Part shown: piece by piece, positions 28,831 to 39,761 of the stretch
How positions within the stretch are numbered: the stretch's first letter is position 1
Layout of the letters: the number at the start of each line of letters is the position of its first letter
NCBI RefSeq assembly: GCF_000237085.1
Contig: NC_016627.1
Coordinates: 3,100,118 to 3,164,117 of the forward strand
Length of the DNA: 64,000 bases
Direction of reading: 5' to 3'
Source: Acetivibrio clariflavus DSM 19732
GTDB lineage: Bacteria; Bacillota; Clostridia; Acetivibrionales; Acetivibrionaceae
Translations under genes and position numbers: made by a program
The notes under the pieces: generated by a model
Told to the model about the DNA's origin: nothing
The model's input: the letters and a program-made list of their open reading frames with translations, nothing else
Databases searched by the model: none

Positions 28831-29115
28831 CTAAATTAAGTTGGGTCTCTTTTCGCCTAACCATTCATTGAAAGCATTAGCAATTTCCATCCTGAACTCT
28901 TCATCTGACAAACCAGGAGAAGTTCCGAGTTCATATGCTCGATCTACAGTATGAGCAAATTTGTCCGCTAATTCACTGTTCTCATACTCCATATGGGGAA
29001 AATGCTCTATTACATATGCAGAATAATCCAAATCAAAAAAATAACGTTCTATTTCGCCATTAATAAAATCCGTGATAAATTTAATCATAAATATCGTATG
29101 TTTTCCAACTCTCAT
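28831..29115 (-). CDS. IS66 passenger protein coupled to tnpC
   Basis: A 94-residue protein whose ATG (29115) overlaps the tnpC stop (GAATGA), so it is translated with the transposase. It starts MRVGKHTIFMIKFITDFING and contains YSAYVIEHFPHMEYENSEL and FRMEIANAFNEWLG. It is helical and acidic in its C-terminal half. I do not recognise it as a standard IS66 gene. Related but frameshifted versions follow tnpC in copies 1 and 3, so it belongs to this IS lineage. Function unknown; a regulator or an addiction/immunity role is possible. Confidence 0.7.
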   Translation of the reverse strand: MRVGKHTIFMIKFITDFINGEIERYFFDLDYSAYVIEHFPHMEYENSELADKFAHTVDRAYELGTSPGLSDEEFRMEIANAFNEWLGEKRPNLI

Positions 29116-30716
29116 TCGTCTTCCTCCCACGCATATTTCTCAAGCTCTGTTCTTTTGGATTGCGGTATAAACACCTTAGCAGGTATTTTCACGCTGCCGG
29201 GCAGAAAATCTGCAAACGAGCTCACATAACCAGGCTTTCCAAGATTGGGAGCTTGAGTAAATATCCACGACAAATATTCAAAAGGATTCAATCCATTCTC
29301 TTTTGCTGTTTCAACTAGGCTGTAGTACACCGCGCTCGCTCTCGCACCACTTGGCGTATTACTGAAAAGCCAGTTCTTGCGTCCGATTACGAAAGGCTTT
29401 ATACTTCGCTCTGCACGGTTATTTGATATCTCCAATCGTCCATTCAGCATATACCTCTCAAGATATTTTCGCTGGTACTGAGCATATTGTACTGCTTTAC
29501 CCAGATGGGTTTTGGGAAGTACATTTAATTTTCTTATCCAATCATAAAATTCATCTATGATAGGCTTTGATTGCTTTTCTCGTTCTTTTAACCGGTTTTC
29601 CGGGCATAGCAATGCAAACTGTTTCTCCAAATGAAACAGTTTATCGCAATATGCTACTCCCTTTGCAGCATTAGACATTGCTTGCTTCTCTTTGGGCAGG
29701 GCTTCCATTGCGTCAAAAAACTTTCGCCGTACATGGGCCCAACAACCTACTACAGTTATTTTTTCGGGCAATTTGTAATACACGCTATATCCGTCTGCAT
29801 GTAAGTATCCACTAAATTCTTTTAGAAATTCCTCCGGATGTATATGTTTTCTGTCCGGCTGGTAGTCATAAAGTATTATCTGATGTTTTGCCTCCCCGCT
29901 CGTTCGGTACAGCCACATGTAACTCTTCGACTGTGCCGCCTTCCCTGGTTCTTTTAGCACCTGTACCACTGTTTCATCTGCATGCAGTACCTCATGCTCA
30001 CACAGCCGTTTCTTCATCTCCTCATATATCGGTTCCAGCCAATTCTCACAGGCTTTTATCAACCAATTTGACATTGTCTGCCTTGATATCTCAATGCCAT
30101 TTTGTTTCCATTCCTGCTCCTGACGATATAAGGGAGAACCCATCATGAATTTTTGCGTCGCTATATGGGCAATTGTCTCGGGTGATGCAAAGCTTCCTTT
30201 TATGACCGGTTCAGGTGTATCTGCCTTTACAATCGGTGTATGGTCGGATGTTTTCTCACAATTCCTGCATGAATATACATGTCTAATATGACGCACTATT
30301 ACCGCTTTAGCAGGTATAATCTTCAACTCATCACGGGTTTCTTTTCCCATTGTATGTAACCCACTACCGCACTCCGGACAAATACATTCCTTTTCGGGTA
30401 ACTTGTGCTCAATTACCTCCACTGGTAAGTCTTCCGGAAGCTTATCTGTTGTCAGACGAGTTCTCTTACGGTAATAAGCTTTTACTTCTATCTTTTGTGG
30501 CTCGGAAATAGCTAAATTGTGAGTCTCTTCCTCTTCGTTAAAAAGATTGATTTGTTCAATCTTTGTTTGTTCACTGGATACACCGAATTGTTTACGCTTT
30601 GAAAGGCGTATTTGTTCCATAAACCATTGGACTTGTTGTTCCAATTCAGCTATCCTTCGTTCTTTTTCTTCAATTATATTAAGTAATTTTTCTACTGAAA
30701 TTTCTTGTCTATTCAT
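29112..30716 (-). CDS. tnpC: IS66 TnpC transposase, copy 2
   Basis: A full-length 534-residue IS66 transposase. It has the N-terminal coiled coil (EKERRIAELEQQVQWFMEQI), a zinc finger (CPECGSGLH ... YSCRNCEK), and a DDE core with HADETVVQV (Asp), HADGYSVYYKL and CWAHVRRKFFDAME (Asp region). The C-terminal NNRAERSIKPFVIGRKNWLF carries the catalytic Glu. It starts at ATG 30716 in the element's conserved leader. It appears intact and could act on the other copies' ends. Confidence 0.94.
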   Translation of the reverse strand: MNRQEISVEKLLNIIEEKERRIAELEQQVQWFMEQIRLSKRKQFGVSSEQTKIEQINLFNEEEETHNLAISEPQKIEVKAYYRKRTRLTTDKLPEDLPVEVIEHKLPEKECICPECGSGLHTMGKETRDELKIIPAKAVIVRHIRHVYSCRNCEKTSDHTPIVKADTPEPVIKGSFASPETIAHIATQKFMMGSPLYRQEQEWKQNGIEISRQTMSNWLIKACENWLEPIYEEMKKRLCEHEVLHADETVVQVLKEPGKAAQSKSYMWLYRTSGEAKHQIILYDYQPDRKHIHPEEFLKEFSGYLHADGYSVYYKLPEKITVVGCWAHVRRKFFDAMEALPKEKQAMSNAAKGVAYCDKLFHLEKQFALLCPENRLKEREKQSKPIIDEFYDWIRKLNVLPKTHLGKAVQYAQYQRKYLERYMLNGRLEISNNRAERSIKPFVIGRKNWLFSNTPSGARASAVYYSLVETAKENGLNPFEYLSWIFTQAPNLGKPGYVSSFADFLPGSVKIPAKVFIPQSKRTELEKYAWEEDE

Positions 30717-30779
30717 AGGATAATTTTACTATAAAAATTACATTAAATCCAGCTTTTTGATGCTTTTTAAGGAATTTCT

Positions 30780-31133
30780 TTATGAAATTTGACGCTCTAA
30801 AACCTCCTTTCGGCTAAGCTTTTTTTCCAATCTTGCACTGTCGATAAGGCAAGCTAATTCTTTTACATCAAGAAGCATTGTGGTTGAATCTTCTTCTGTT
30901 GGCCAGCGAAATCGACCTCGTTCCAATCGCTTAAAGTATAGCCAAAACCCATCTCCATCCCATTCAAGGATTTTTATCCTGTTTCTATTTCTGTTACAGA
31001 ACACAAACAGTGCATTCATAAACGGATCAAGTGAAAAGCTTTCTTGTACCAGTGTTATTAATCCGTTGATGGATTTCCTCATATCCGTATATCTACAGCA
31101 AAGATACACTGGTTTTTCATTCCATCTTATCAT
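30780..31133 (-). CDS. tnpB: IS66 TnpB accessory protein, copy 2
   Basis: A 117-residue TnpB with ALFVFCNRNRNRIKILEWD and GFWLYFKRLERGRF. ATG 31133 overlaps the tnpA stop. Intact. Confidence 0.9.
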   Translation of the reverse strand: MIRWNEKPVYLCCRYTDMRKSINGLITLVQESFSLDPFMNALFVFCNRNRNRIKILEWDGDGFWLYFKRLERGRFRWPTEEDSTTMLLDVKELACLIDSARLEKKLSRKEVLERQIS

Positions 31134-31483
31134 AACGCCATCAACACCTGGCAAACTTTTTTTAACAATTCTAAGTCTGTTTCCGTGTTTACAATGACAT
31201 TACAGCCATTAATTTTAATTTCCAGTGTAGCTTTTGCAGGGGACACCGGTTTCGATGCAAGTTGCATCCATCCACTTGGTACTTCGGCTTTGGGTTCTTT
31301 TACTTCTTCAACTACTGTACACTTTGCTTCACTAACTTTTTTCTGCCAATAGTAGTATGTGGCTTTGCTTACTCCATTCGTTCGGCAAAATTCTGTGATA
31401 TTTTGCCCACTTTCAAGCCGGGTTTGAATTAATTCCGCCCACTTAGATAATTGTTGTTCAGAAGTTACTTTTTGTTTCTCCAT
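31130..31483 (-). CDS. tnpA: IS66 TnpA DNA-binding protein, copy 2
   Basis: A 117-residue helix-turn-helix protein (NITEFCRTNGVSKATYYYW). It differs from copies 1 and 3 at several N-terminal positions, so copy 2 is not simply a recent duplicate of either. Intact. Confidence 0.88.
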   Translation of the reverse strand: MEKQKVTSEQQLSKWAELIQTRLESGQNITEFCRTNGVSKATYYYWQKKVSEAKCTVVEEVKEPKAEVPSGWMQLASKPVSPAKATLEIKINGCNVIVNTETDLELLKKVCQVLMAL

Positions 31484-31677
31484 ACAACCACTCCATTTAA
31501 TTGTTTTTACAGTGATTGTATCAACTATGCAATCATTCTACTATGTGACGATCTATTTGACGCTTACTAATATTTTAACATTATTAATATTACAAACAAT
31601 CATTTCAATTCCATGCATCTCAAGAAATAGTATAGTGCTAAGTCAATCAAACTGTTCCTTTATATTCCTGTCTTCCC

Positions 31678-32247
31678 TTACACAACTTTAACCTCCAAAT
31701 AATCGCATCCAGTAATTCCATTCTTCTCCATAGCTTTCTTAAGCTTTTCTGATATAAAAATCGACATATAATGGTCTTTAAGCCTAAATAAATCGATATC
31801 TTTAATCATACTTCCCTTTATAGCATATTTTTGAACAGAAATCATTTTTTCATTTTCATCAATTTCATGAACACTATATTTCGAATTTTCTAAATCAAGT
31901 GCATCAACAATATTGCATATATTGACCAAATACAAATCTAATACTTCTGACTCATCTTTACTTCTTGCCCTTATAGGTAAATACTGAATTTTATTATTTT
32001 TCATGCTTTCAATAATACTTTTTAATTTATCAGTGACAATAAACCAACTTAAATCATTTGGAACATAGTCAGTAATTACTCTCTTATTACCATTATCATA
32101 ATTCACTTTAATATCAACATTCCAATCACAGAATTCGATTCCTTTTTCAGCTTCATACCTATCAAATGAAAGGGTTTTTTCGTCAATTTCTAAAAAAATC
32201 GAATTATCTTCATGTTCATAATCATATAGCAACTTATAATATTTCAT
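31678..32247 (-). CDS. DUF1629/Imm-like protein, candidate immunity protein for AHH toxin B
   Basis: A 189-residue protein starting at ATG 32247 behind AGGAGGTTATC, 12 bases after the end of RHS copy B. It shows the beta-rich start YYKLLYDYEHEDNSIFLEID, the central NDLSWFIVTDKLKSIIES and the C-terminal YMSIFISEKLKKAMEKNGIT. This arrangement resembles the DUF1629 (MXAN_0049-type) immunity family. Position and spacing make it the immunity partner of the AHH nuclease tip. The family call is from memory of the pattern, not from a search. 31568-31677 is empty. Confidence 0.75.
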   Translation of the reverse strand: MKYYKLLYDYEHEDNSIFLEIDEKTLSFDRYEAEKGIEFCDWNVDIKVNYDNGNKRVITDYVPNDLSWFIVTDKLKSIIESMKNNKIQYLPIRARSKDESEVLDLYLVNICNIVDALDLENSKYSVHEIDENEKMISVQKYAIKGSMIKDIDLFRLKDHYMSIFISEKLKKAMEKNGITGCDYLEVKVV

Positions 32248-32259
32248 GATAACCTCCTA

Positions 32260-35200
32260 TTATTCCCAGAAGCTTTTTGTAAGCATATCTGGATTTTTTA
32301 ATACTTCATTCTTTACACTTTCAAAAAGTTTCAAGAATATGTTAGTATCACCTTTCGCAATAGAATCAATGCGTTTAATTTCATTAAGCATATAATCATG
32401 ATATGCATTTGGATGTCTCCCTTGGTGTTGCATTGCTGCTTTGTTCCAACTGCCATCAAGATCTAATCCATACTTTTTGGTTATTTTCTCAATCTGTGCT
32501 GTATATGTACTACTCTTATTTGTCAGGAAGTGATGAGTCTGTGTTGGCTTAGCAGTACTACTCGTTCCCTGGTTACCAACTCCCGCATTAGACTTATTAG
32601 ACTTAAAACTAAATTTAAGAGGACACTTTTTACTACCGGCATTATGTACAAGAACATTGTTCTCTGATACCAAATATGTATGCCAGTCTTCTACCTCAAA
32701 GTTATACGTTTTTACAGGCTCTTCCAGTCTCTCTCGGCGAATTTCTTTTATTTCCAGTACTTCCCCTGAGTAGAGCTTAACTTTATCTCCCTCTAAAAGA
32801 TTTCCGGCTTCTACCCAACCTTTTCCTTCAACCCAGAATGGATGTGGTGCGGTAGATTTTATCTGTGAATATCCTACATATATATGAATCAACTCATATG
32901 TCTCATTCACAAATAGCTGTTTAACCGTTTTTAGTCCTTTTTCGCCTGTATCGACATTTACTGAATATACTTGGTCTCCAACCTTTATGTCTTCTATCCG
33001 TTTATGTCCGTCTTTTGTATACACAAGTGTATCGGCAGTAAAGCACATTCCTAATTCTGGATGCTTACATTCTCTCTTTACAATTGACTGAACTTTTGTC
33101 TTAACTCCGCTAAGCTTGTTAAGAACCTTGCTCTTCACACTGTTGGCTTTTTTCAGTACATTTTGACCAAAAGCAGTCTTAGCAAGCTTATTCATTCCCT
33201 TCTTGGTAAGGTTCCCTGCAAGTTTGCCTGCTCCCATGGTTACTAAATCTGTTGCACCTGCAAATAATGCTTCCTTTACATCAACCTTACCTTTTGATAT
33301 ATATTGCCCTACTGCATTTCCAACTACTGATCCTGCTGCACTTGCTGCTGCAGCTGCTATGAACGATGCTCCTCCTGTTGCTGCCCCTATTGCTCCGGTT
33401 ATTGCTCCTTCTGCAAACGATCCGGCATATTCTCTCCAGCTTTTATTAAACTTTCCGTCTTCCATAAAGTCTGATACAGCTGTTATTGCAGTGTTTACTA
33501 ATCCTCCGATTAAAGCTCCGGCAGCTATATGCAACCAATGACCGTTAGGATCATCATATGTTATTGGGTCATTCTGGCAGTATGTATAGAGGTTCAAACT
33601 AAGTGGATCGTTGTACTCTCCGGTATATGTATCTTCCGAAATAAATCTTGCTATTTTCGGGTCATAATATCTTGATCTTAGGTAATAATATCCTGTATCG
33701 TCATCATAATAGTAACCTGAGTACTTATACGGATTCGGTTTGCTTTCCAGTTGATATAATATGTTTCCAAATATATCATAATCATACTCATTTACTGTAT
33801 TGGCTGCACCATCTACAAGCTTTACAACATCCGCATGTCCATTGTACAGATAATACAGAGTATCGGAATCTCCCTTTATCTTACGGGCAATCAGGTTGAC
33901 TCCCTGGATATTATGGCTTTCTAATCCATCGCTTCTTACTTCAAGCAATATACTCTGTCCATCGTAGTAATACTTTGTGGTTACTCCGTCTACTGTTTTT
34001 TCAACTCTTAATCCGAAAGCATCATATTTACTTGTCGATGTACTGTCCTGTGTCTTTGCAACTTTTAACTGATTAAACCCATCAAACGTATATTCAGATA
34101 CGTTTATTACATCCCCTGGCTCTGTTGCAGCTACCTTTATCTGATTACCATTTCCGTCATAGGTGTATACAGTAGTAATATTCGAACCATTACGCACTTC
34201 TAAAACATCTGTCAAACGGTTTGATCTATCGTAATGATATGTCAATTTTGAACTTACATCATTTAATGCGTCTTCAACCGTTTGTTCCTTTCGATTACCT
34301 GCTCCATCATAGGCGTAAGTTGTTGTTCTTCCACCCGGTTCGACTACTGTTTTTATTCTACCTAAGTTATCGTATTCAAAGCTTGTTTTTCCTTTTGGTT
34401 CAATCTTTGCTGTCTGCAAGCTGTTTTCATCATACTCATATTCATAGATATCCACTGATGAACCTACTTGATTGACAAGCTTTATCAATACGTTTCTTGC
34501 ATCGTACTCATAGGTAGTCAATACATTATTCGGTAGCTTTAACGACTTTCTGTTTCCATTTTGGTGTAAGCATAAGTTGTAGTTCCATCTTTAGTTGTAA
34601 CCGTCTTCATTCGATTCATTTCATCGAATAAATACGTTGTTACATTACCTGAAGGATCTTTTATTTCCTTTATATTACCTTCTTCATCATATTCATACTC
34701 TACTGTCTTTCCGTCAGGTAATACTTTATTATCCAGCAGATTCAGTTCATTATAATTATATATGGTTTCTCCCGTTTCATCTACTGTTCTAACTACATTT
34801 CCTAAAGCATCGTAGTATGTTTCTCTTACATCTTTAACTACTTTTTCTACTCCGTTTTCTTTTACTTTACGTGTTACAGTGTGGATTTCAACATTGTCAT
34901 ATTCATCATATGTGTATATATGTACCTGACCGTTCCTATCGGTTTTCTGCAGCAGCCTTCCAAACAAGTCATACTCATCATATGTTTCTGCTCTATCTTC
35001 TCCATCCAGCATTTTTTCCAGTCGGTACATCTTGTCATATGAATATGTATTCTTTCTAACTCCGTCAACTGTAACGGTCTTAATATTGCCAATTACATCA
35101 TAGGTATAACTTGTAATCTCTCCTTCTGTACTTATAACTGTTTTTAGCCTGTCAAAATCATCATATTCATAGGTTGTCTTTAGGCGGTATACAGTCTCGC

Positions 35201-37686
35201 CTTTACTGTTAATTATCGGATGAACATTACTTTCCGAACTGTCATGCTCCTTCCAGTCGGTTACCCATACCTGATTTCCAACTGCGTCATAACCGTAATA
35301 ACGGGTATTGTACATTGGGTTGGTTTCAGCAACTAACCTTCCAAGTTCGTCATACTCAAATATTGTTGAATTCATTTCTGCGTCGGTAGCTATCTTTTTA
35401 TTACCGGCTTCATCATACAAAATGGCGCTAACAACTTCTTGTTTTACTCCATTCTCATCGGTATACCATGTTGTTGTTTTTATAACCTGGTTAAGCTTAT
35501 TATACCTGTACTCAGTCTTATTATTTCTTCTGTCAATTTTCTCAATTACATTTCCTACGGAATCAAATACTGCTTCCGAATAATTAATTCTTGTAGCATC
35601 TATTACTTTTATTATGTTGTTTAATCCGTCGTATTCATAGGATGTAACATTACCTCTTGCATTCTTTTACAGATTTAAGGTTACCTACTTCATCATACTC
35701 CTGTATTGTTTTATCTCCATTGTTTGTTTCTAATTTTTATTCTCATTCGACCTAAAGCATCATTCTTTATTACTATTGGTCGGTATTTTTGTTGAGGTTA
35801 GGTAGTCCTTCTCTGTCATAACTTCATATTTTACTGTTTTTCCGTCCTCAACAACGCTTTCATAGTTATACGAATAAGTGACGATTTTCTCCATGCTGTT
35901 GCCGTTTTTATCTTTAAGTCCTAAACCATCTACTTCTTTCGTAATCCTATTGAGAGCATCATATTCATACTCTATAATTTTTCCGTTAGGATCTATCTCC
36001 CTGTACGGATTATCATTTTCATCATATAAATACTCATAAACTGCCTCTTTTTCCTCTCCGTCTTCATTGTATTGAATTCTCTCTTTCCACTTTCTGTCCA
36101 GTTCGTCATAATCTATAAAGGTAACTCTGTTCTTCGCATCTGTTATCTTTATAACATTGCCATTTGCATCATACTCATATGTAGTTGTGTTATTTAATGG
36201 ATCTATTACCTCAGTGACTCTGTTAAGCTCGTCATATTTGTATATAGTTGTAAACCCTCTTTTATCCGTTTCCGTTACCTTATTTCCTGCTTCATCATAT
36301 GTATATGAAACTCTGTAGCCTTCTGCATCATATATTTGAACAGGTCTGTTGTTTCTGTCATATACTGTTTCTGTTACCAAATCTTCTTTCGGATAGTCCG
36401 GTCTGTCAGCAGCGAACCTTTCTTCTATCACAAAAGTCTTGTTACCTACATTATCATAAATGCTCTCGGTTCTCTTCAGTATTTTGCGCTCATTAGTTTG
36501 TGGGAATATCTCTTCAACTATAATTCTGTCGTTTTTGTCATAAGTATACTTGGTAGTATATCCTCTTGCATTGGTTACCTTTTGCAACCTTCCTGCAGCA
36601 TCATACTCCTCATATGTACTGTTCCCTAAAGTGTCTATGATTTGAGTTCGGTTATTGTACAGATCATCATACTTGTACTCAGTAACTTTAAATTCTATAA
36701 GCTCACTATTCGGGTCTTTCTGGTCTACTCTTTTCTTCTCTGTTACAGTTTTAACCAGTCCCTTAATCTTTATGCCTGATTCATTTGTATAGTAGTCATA
36801 TATCAACTCATTTCCTAAAGGATCAATTTCCTTAACTAATAGAGCACCTTTTGGACCGTACTTTCCTTCATTATCATAAACATAGGTTGTTGTATTACCC
36901 TTCTTATCTGTTTTTGATATCAGATTATGCTTATAAACAGGGTCATAAACCATTGAAGTTGTCTGTTTCAACGGGTCTACTGTACCTACAAGATTATTGT
37001 TTTCATCATATTCATTGGTTGTAGCATTGCCCCTCTTATCATACATTGTTTCTTTAATCTTAAGTCTCTTATCTTTTCCAGCTTCCAAATATTTTGTATA
37101 TGCTTTGGTATTCGGATCTTTATTGTCTTCGAGAGTTCTTATGTCTACATCCGGTATTACTTCCCACTTATTAGAACCAGGGTCATAATAGGAATACTCA
37201 TATACAACTTTATTACCTAATGCATCTACCTCTTCAACTACTCTCATATCAAGGTTGAATCTAACCCTTGATTCGTTACCTCTAGCATCTATAATGTATC
37301 TCTCGTTTGTAGCGTCACTGTATACCTGGTATGTAACATTTCCCTCTGCATCATATTGACGTACAATACGACCAAATACATCATAATCAATTTTCACTGC
37401 AGTATTGTTATTTGCATCTATTACTTTTACAATCCGGTCATTAGAATCATATTCGTATGTAGTTTCTTTCAATTCGCTGTCAATTACTTTCGTCAAAAGC
37501 CCATTGGAGTAGTTATATTTAACTGACCTATTGGTTAAAGGATCTTCTATACTTTCAACCTTACCATTGGCATTAAACGTAAAGTCTAACTTTCTGCCTA
37601 CATCATCAATTACATAATCAATTTGTCCTTTACTATCATATATTATTCTAAGAGCATTACCTACTCTGTCCTCCAGCCTTATTAAA
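32260..37686 (-). pseudogene. RHS/YD-repeat protein B with Hint domain and AHH nuclease tip, frameshifted
   Basis: A near-identical copy of A over about 5.1 kb. It has dozens of YD repeats, the RHS-core closing motif (RFISEDTYTGEYNDP), a Gly/Ala-rich hydrophobic stretch, and a pretoxin Hint domain (CFTADTLVYTKDG to VLVHNAG). The tip of about 100 residues contains TQTHHFLTNKSS and MQHQGRHPNAYHDYMLNEIK, an AHH-type HNH/Endo VII nuclease. Compared with A, one T is missing near 34558, and single T insertions occur near 35665, 35730 and 35777. The frame is therefore broken into 37709-35760, 35420-34539 and 34521-32260 pieces. The 5' end is cut by IS66 copy 3 at 37687, just before LIRLEDRVG. The tip and Hint remain in one open frame. 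Confidence 0.9.
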
Positions 37687-37811
37687 GTAAGCGTCAAACA
37701 GGCCCGCACATGAATGACACAATCATTAATAAAAATGGTTGGAAAAGTTTTGTAAATCGATAAAACTTTTCAACCAAAACTTAATCTTTAATTTTTACAA
37801 CCTATGTGCAT

Positions 37812-38097
37812 CTAAATTAAGTTGGGTCTCTTTTCGCCTAACCATTCATTGAAAGCATTAGCAATTTCCATCCTGAACTCTTCATCTGACAAACCAGGAG
37901 AAGTTCCGAGTTCATATGCTCGATCTACAGTATGAGCAAATTTGTCCGCTAATTCACTGTTCTCATACTCCATATGGGGAAAATGCTCTATTACATATGC
38001 AGAATAATCCAAATACAAAAAAATAACGTTCTATTTCGCCATTAATAAAATCCGTGATAAATTTAATCATAAATATCGTATGTTTTCCAACTCTCAT
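37812..38097 (-). pseudogene. IS66 passenger gene, copy 3 (frameshifted)
   Basis: The same gene as 28831-29115, with an extra base before the A-run near 38013 (AAATACAAAAAA in place of AAATCAAAAAA). That shifts the frame between its N-terminal third and YSAYVIEHFPHME. A short Met-initiated piece (38018) remains open. Confidence 0.75.
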
Positions 38098-39698
38098 TCG
38101 TCTTCCTCCCACGCATATTTCTCAAGCTCTGTTCTTTTGGATTGCGGTATAAACACCTTAGCAGGTATTTTCACGCTGCCGGGCAGAAAATCTGCAAACG
38201 AGCTCACATAACCAGGCTTTCCAAGATTGGGAGCTTGAGTAAATATCCACGACAAATATTCAAAAGGATTCAATCCATTCTCTTTTGCTGTTTCAACTAG
38301 GCTGTAGTACACCGCGCTCGCTCTCGCACCACTTGGCGTATTACTGAAAAGCCAGTTCTTGCGTCCGATTACGAAAGGCTTTATACTTCGCTCTGCACGG
38401 TTATTTGATATCTCCAATCGTCCATTCAGCATATACCTCTCAAGATATTTTCGCTGGTACTGAGCATATTGTACTGCTTTACCCAGATGGGTTTTGGGAA
38501 GTACATTTAATTTTCTTATCCAATCATAAAATTCATCTATGATAGGCTTTGATTGCTTTTCTCGTTCTTCTAACCGGTTTTCCGGGCATAGCAATGCAAA
38601 CTGTTTCTCCAAATGAAACAGTTTATCGCAATATGCTACTCCCTTTGCAGCATTAGACATTGCTTGCTTTTCTTTGGGCAGGGCTTCCATTGCGTCAAAA
38701 AACTTTCGCCGTACATGGGCCCAACAACCTACTACAGTTATTTTTTCGGGCAACTTGTAATACCCGCTATATCCGTCTGCATGCAAATATCCCGAAAACC
38801 CTTTTAGAAATTCTTCCGGATGTATATGCTTTCTGTCCGACTGGTAGTCATAAAGTATTATCTGATGTCTTGTATCCCCGCTCGTTCGGTACAGCCACAT
38901 GTAACTCTTTGACTGTGCCGCCTTCCCTGGCTCTTTTAGCACCTGCATGACTGTTTCATCTGCATGCAGTACCTCATGCTCACACAGCCGTTTCTTCATT
39001 TCCTCATATATCGGTTCCAACCAGTCCTCACAGGCTTTTATCAACCAATTTGACATCGTCTGCCTTGATATCTCAATGCCATTTTGTTTCCATTCCTGCT
39101 CCTGACGATATAAGGGAGAACCCATCATGAATTTTTGCGTCGCTATATGGGCAATTGTCTCGGGTGATGCAAAGCTTCCCTTTATGACCGGTTCCGGTAT
39201 CTCTGCCTTCACAATCGGTGTATGGTCGGATGTTTTCTCACAATTCCTGCATGAATATACATGTCTAATATGACGCACTATTACCGCTTTAGCAGGTATA
39301 ATCTTCAACTCATCACGGGTTTCTTTTCCCATTGTATGTAACCCACTACCGCACTCCGGACAAATACATTCCTTTTCGGGTAACTTGTGTTCAATTACCT
39401 CCACTGGTAAGTCTTCCGGAAGCTTATCTGTTGTCAGACGAGTTCTCTTACGGTAATAAGCTTTTACTTCTATCTTTTGTGGCTCGGAAATAGCTAAATT
39501 GTGAGTCTCTTCCTCTTCGTTAAAAAGATTGATTTGCTCAATCTTTGTTTGTTCACTGGATACACCGAATTGTTTACGCTTTGAAAGGCGCATTTGTTCC
39601 ATAAACCATTGGACTTGTTGTTCCAATTCAGCTATCCTTCGTTCTTTTTCTTCAATTATATTAAGTAATTTTTCTACTGAAATTTCTTGTCTATTCAT
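38094..39698 (-). CDS. tnpC: IS66 TnpC transposase, copy 3
   Basis: A 534-residue transposase nearly identical to copy 2. All main motifs are kept: CPECG zinc finger, HADETVMQV, HADGYSGYYKL, CWAHVRRKF and NNRAERSIKPF. It reads GYSGYYKL where copy 2 has GYSVYYKL. It appears functional, starting at ATG 39698. Confidence 0.94.
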   Translation of the reverse strand: MNRQEISVEKLLNIIEEKERRIAELEQQVQWFMEQMRLSKRKQFGVSSEQTKIEQINLFNEEEETHNLAISEPQKIEVKAYYRKRTRLTTDKLPEDLPVEVIEHKLPEKECICPECGSGLHTMGKETRDELKIIPAKAVIVRHIRHVYSCRNCEKTSDHTPIVKAEIPEPVIKGSFASPETIAHIATQKFMMGSPLYRQEQEWKQNGIEISRQTMSNWLIKACEDWLEPIYEEMKKRLCEHEVLHADETVMQVLKEPGKAAQSKSYMWLYRTSGDTRHQIILYDYQSDRKHIHPEEFLKGFSGYLHADGYSGYYKLPEKITVVGCWAHVRRKFFDAMEALPKEKQAMSNAAKGVAYCDKLFHLEKQFALLCPENRLEEREKQSKPIIDEFYDWIRKLNVLPKTHLGKAVQYAQYQRKYLERYMLNGRLEISNNRAERSIKPFVIGRKNWLFSNTPSGARASAVYYSLVETAKENGLNPFEYLSWIFTQAPNLGKPGYVSSFADFLPGSVKIPAKVFIPQSKRTELEKYAWEEDE

Positions 39699-39761
39699 AG
39701 GATAATTTTACTATAAAAATTACATTAAATCCAGCTTTTTGATGGTTTTTAAGGAATTTCT

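Larger units (their letters stand above)
28705..31567 (-). mobile_element. IS66-family element, copy 2 (apparently complete)
   Basis: A 2,863-bp element bounded by GTAAGCGTCAAACAG (28705) and its counterpart CTATTTGACGCTTAC (ending 31567). It carries tnpA, tnpB, tnpC and a coupled passenger gene, all read leftward. A 40-base palindrome (GGTTGGAAAAGTT ... AACTTTTTCAACC, near 28755-28795) after the last gene is probably its terminator. The flanking octamers (TACTTTTC and TAATATTT) differ, so no target duplication remains. Confidence 0.92.

Noticed and set aside
28705-31567. 8-bp target duplications for the IS66 copies
   Set aside because: I compared the flanking octamers of copies 2 and 3 and they do not match; the elements sit at rearrangement junctions.
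33203-33541. Plus-strand frames inside the RHS genes (for example 33203-33541, 41919-42344, 36299-36629)
   Set aside because: They are antisense to conserved RHS coding sequence, recur identically in both duplicates only because the sense strand is duplicated, and have no ribosome sites or recognisable domains.
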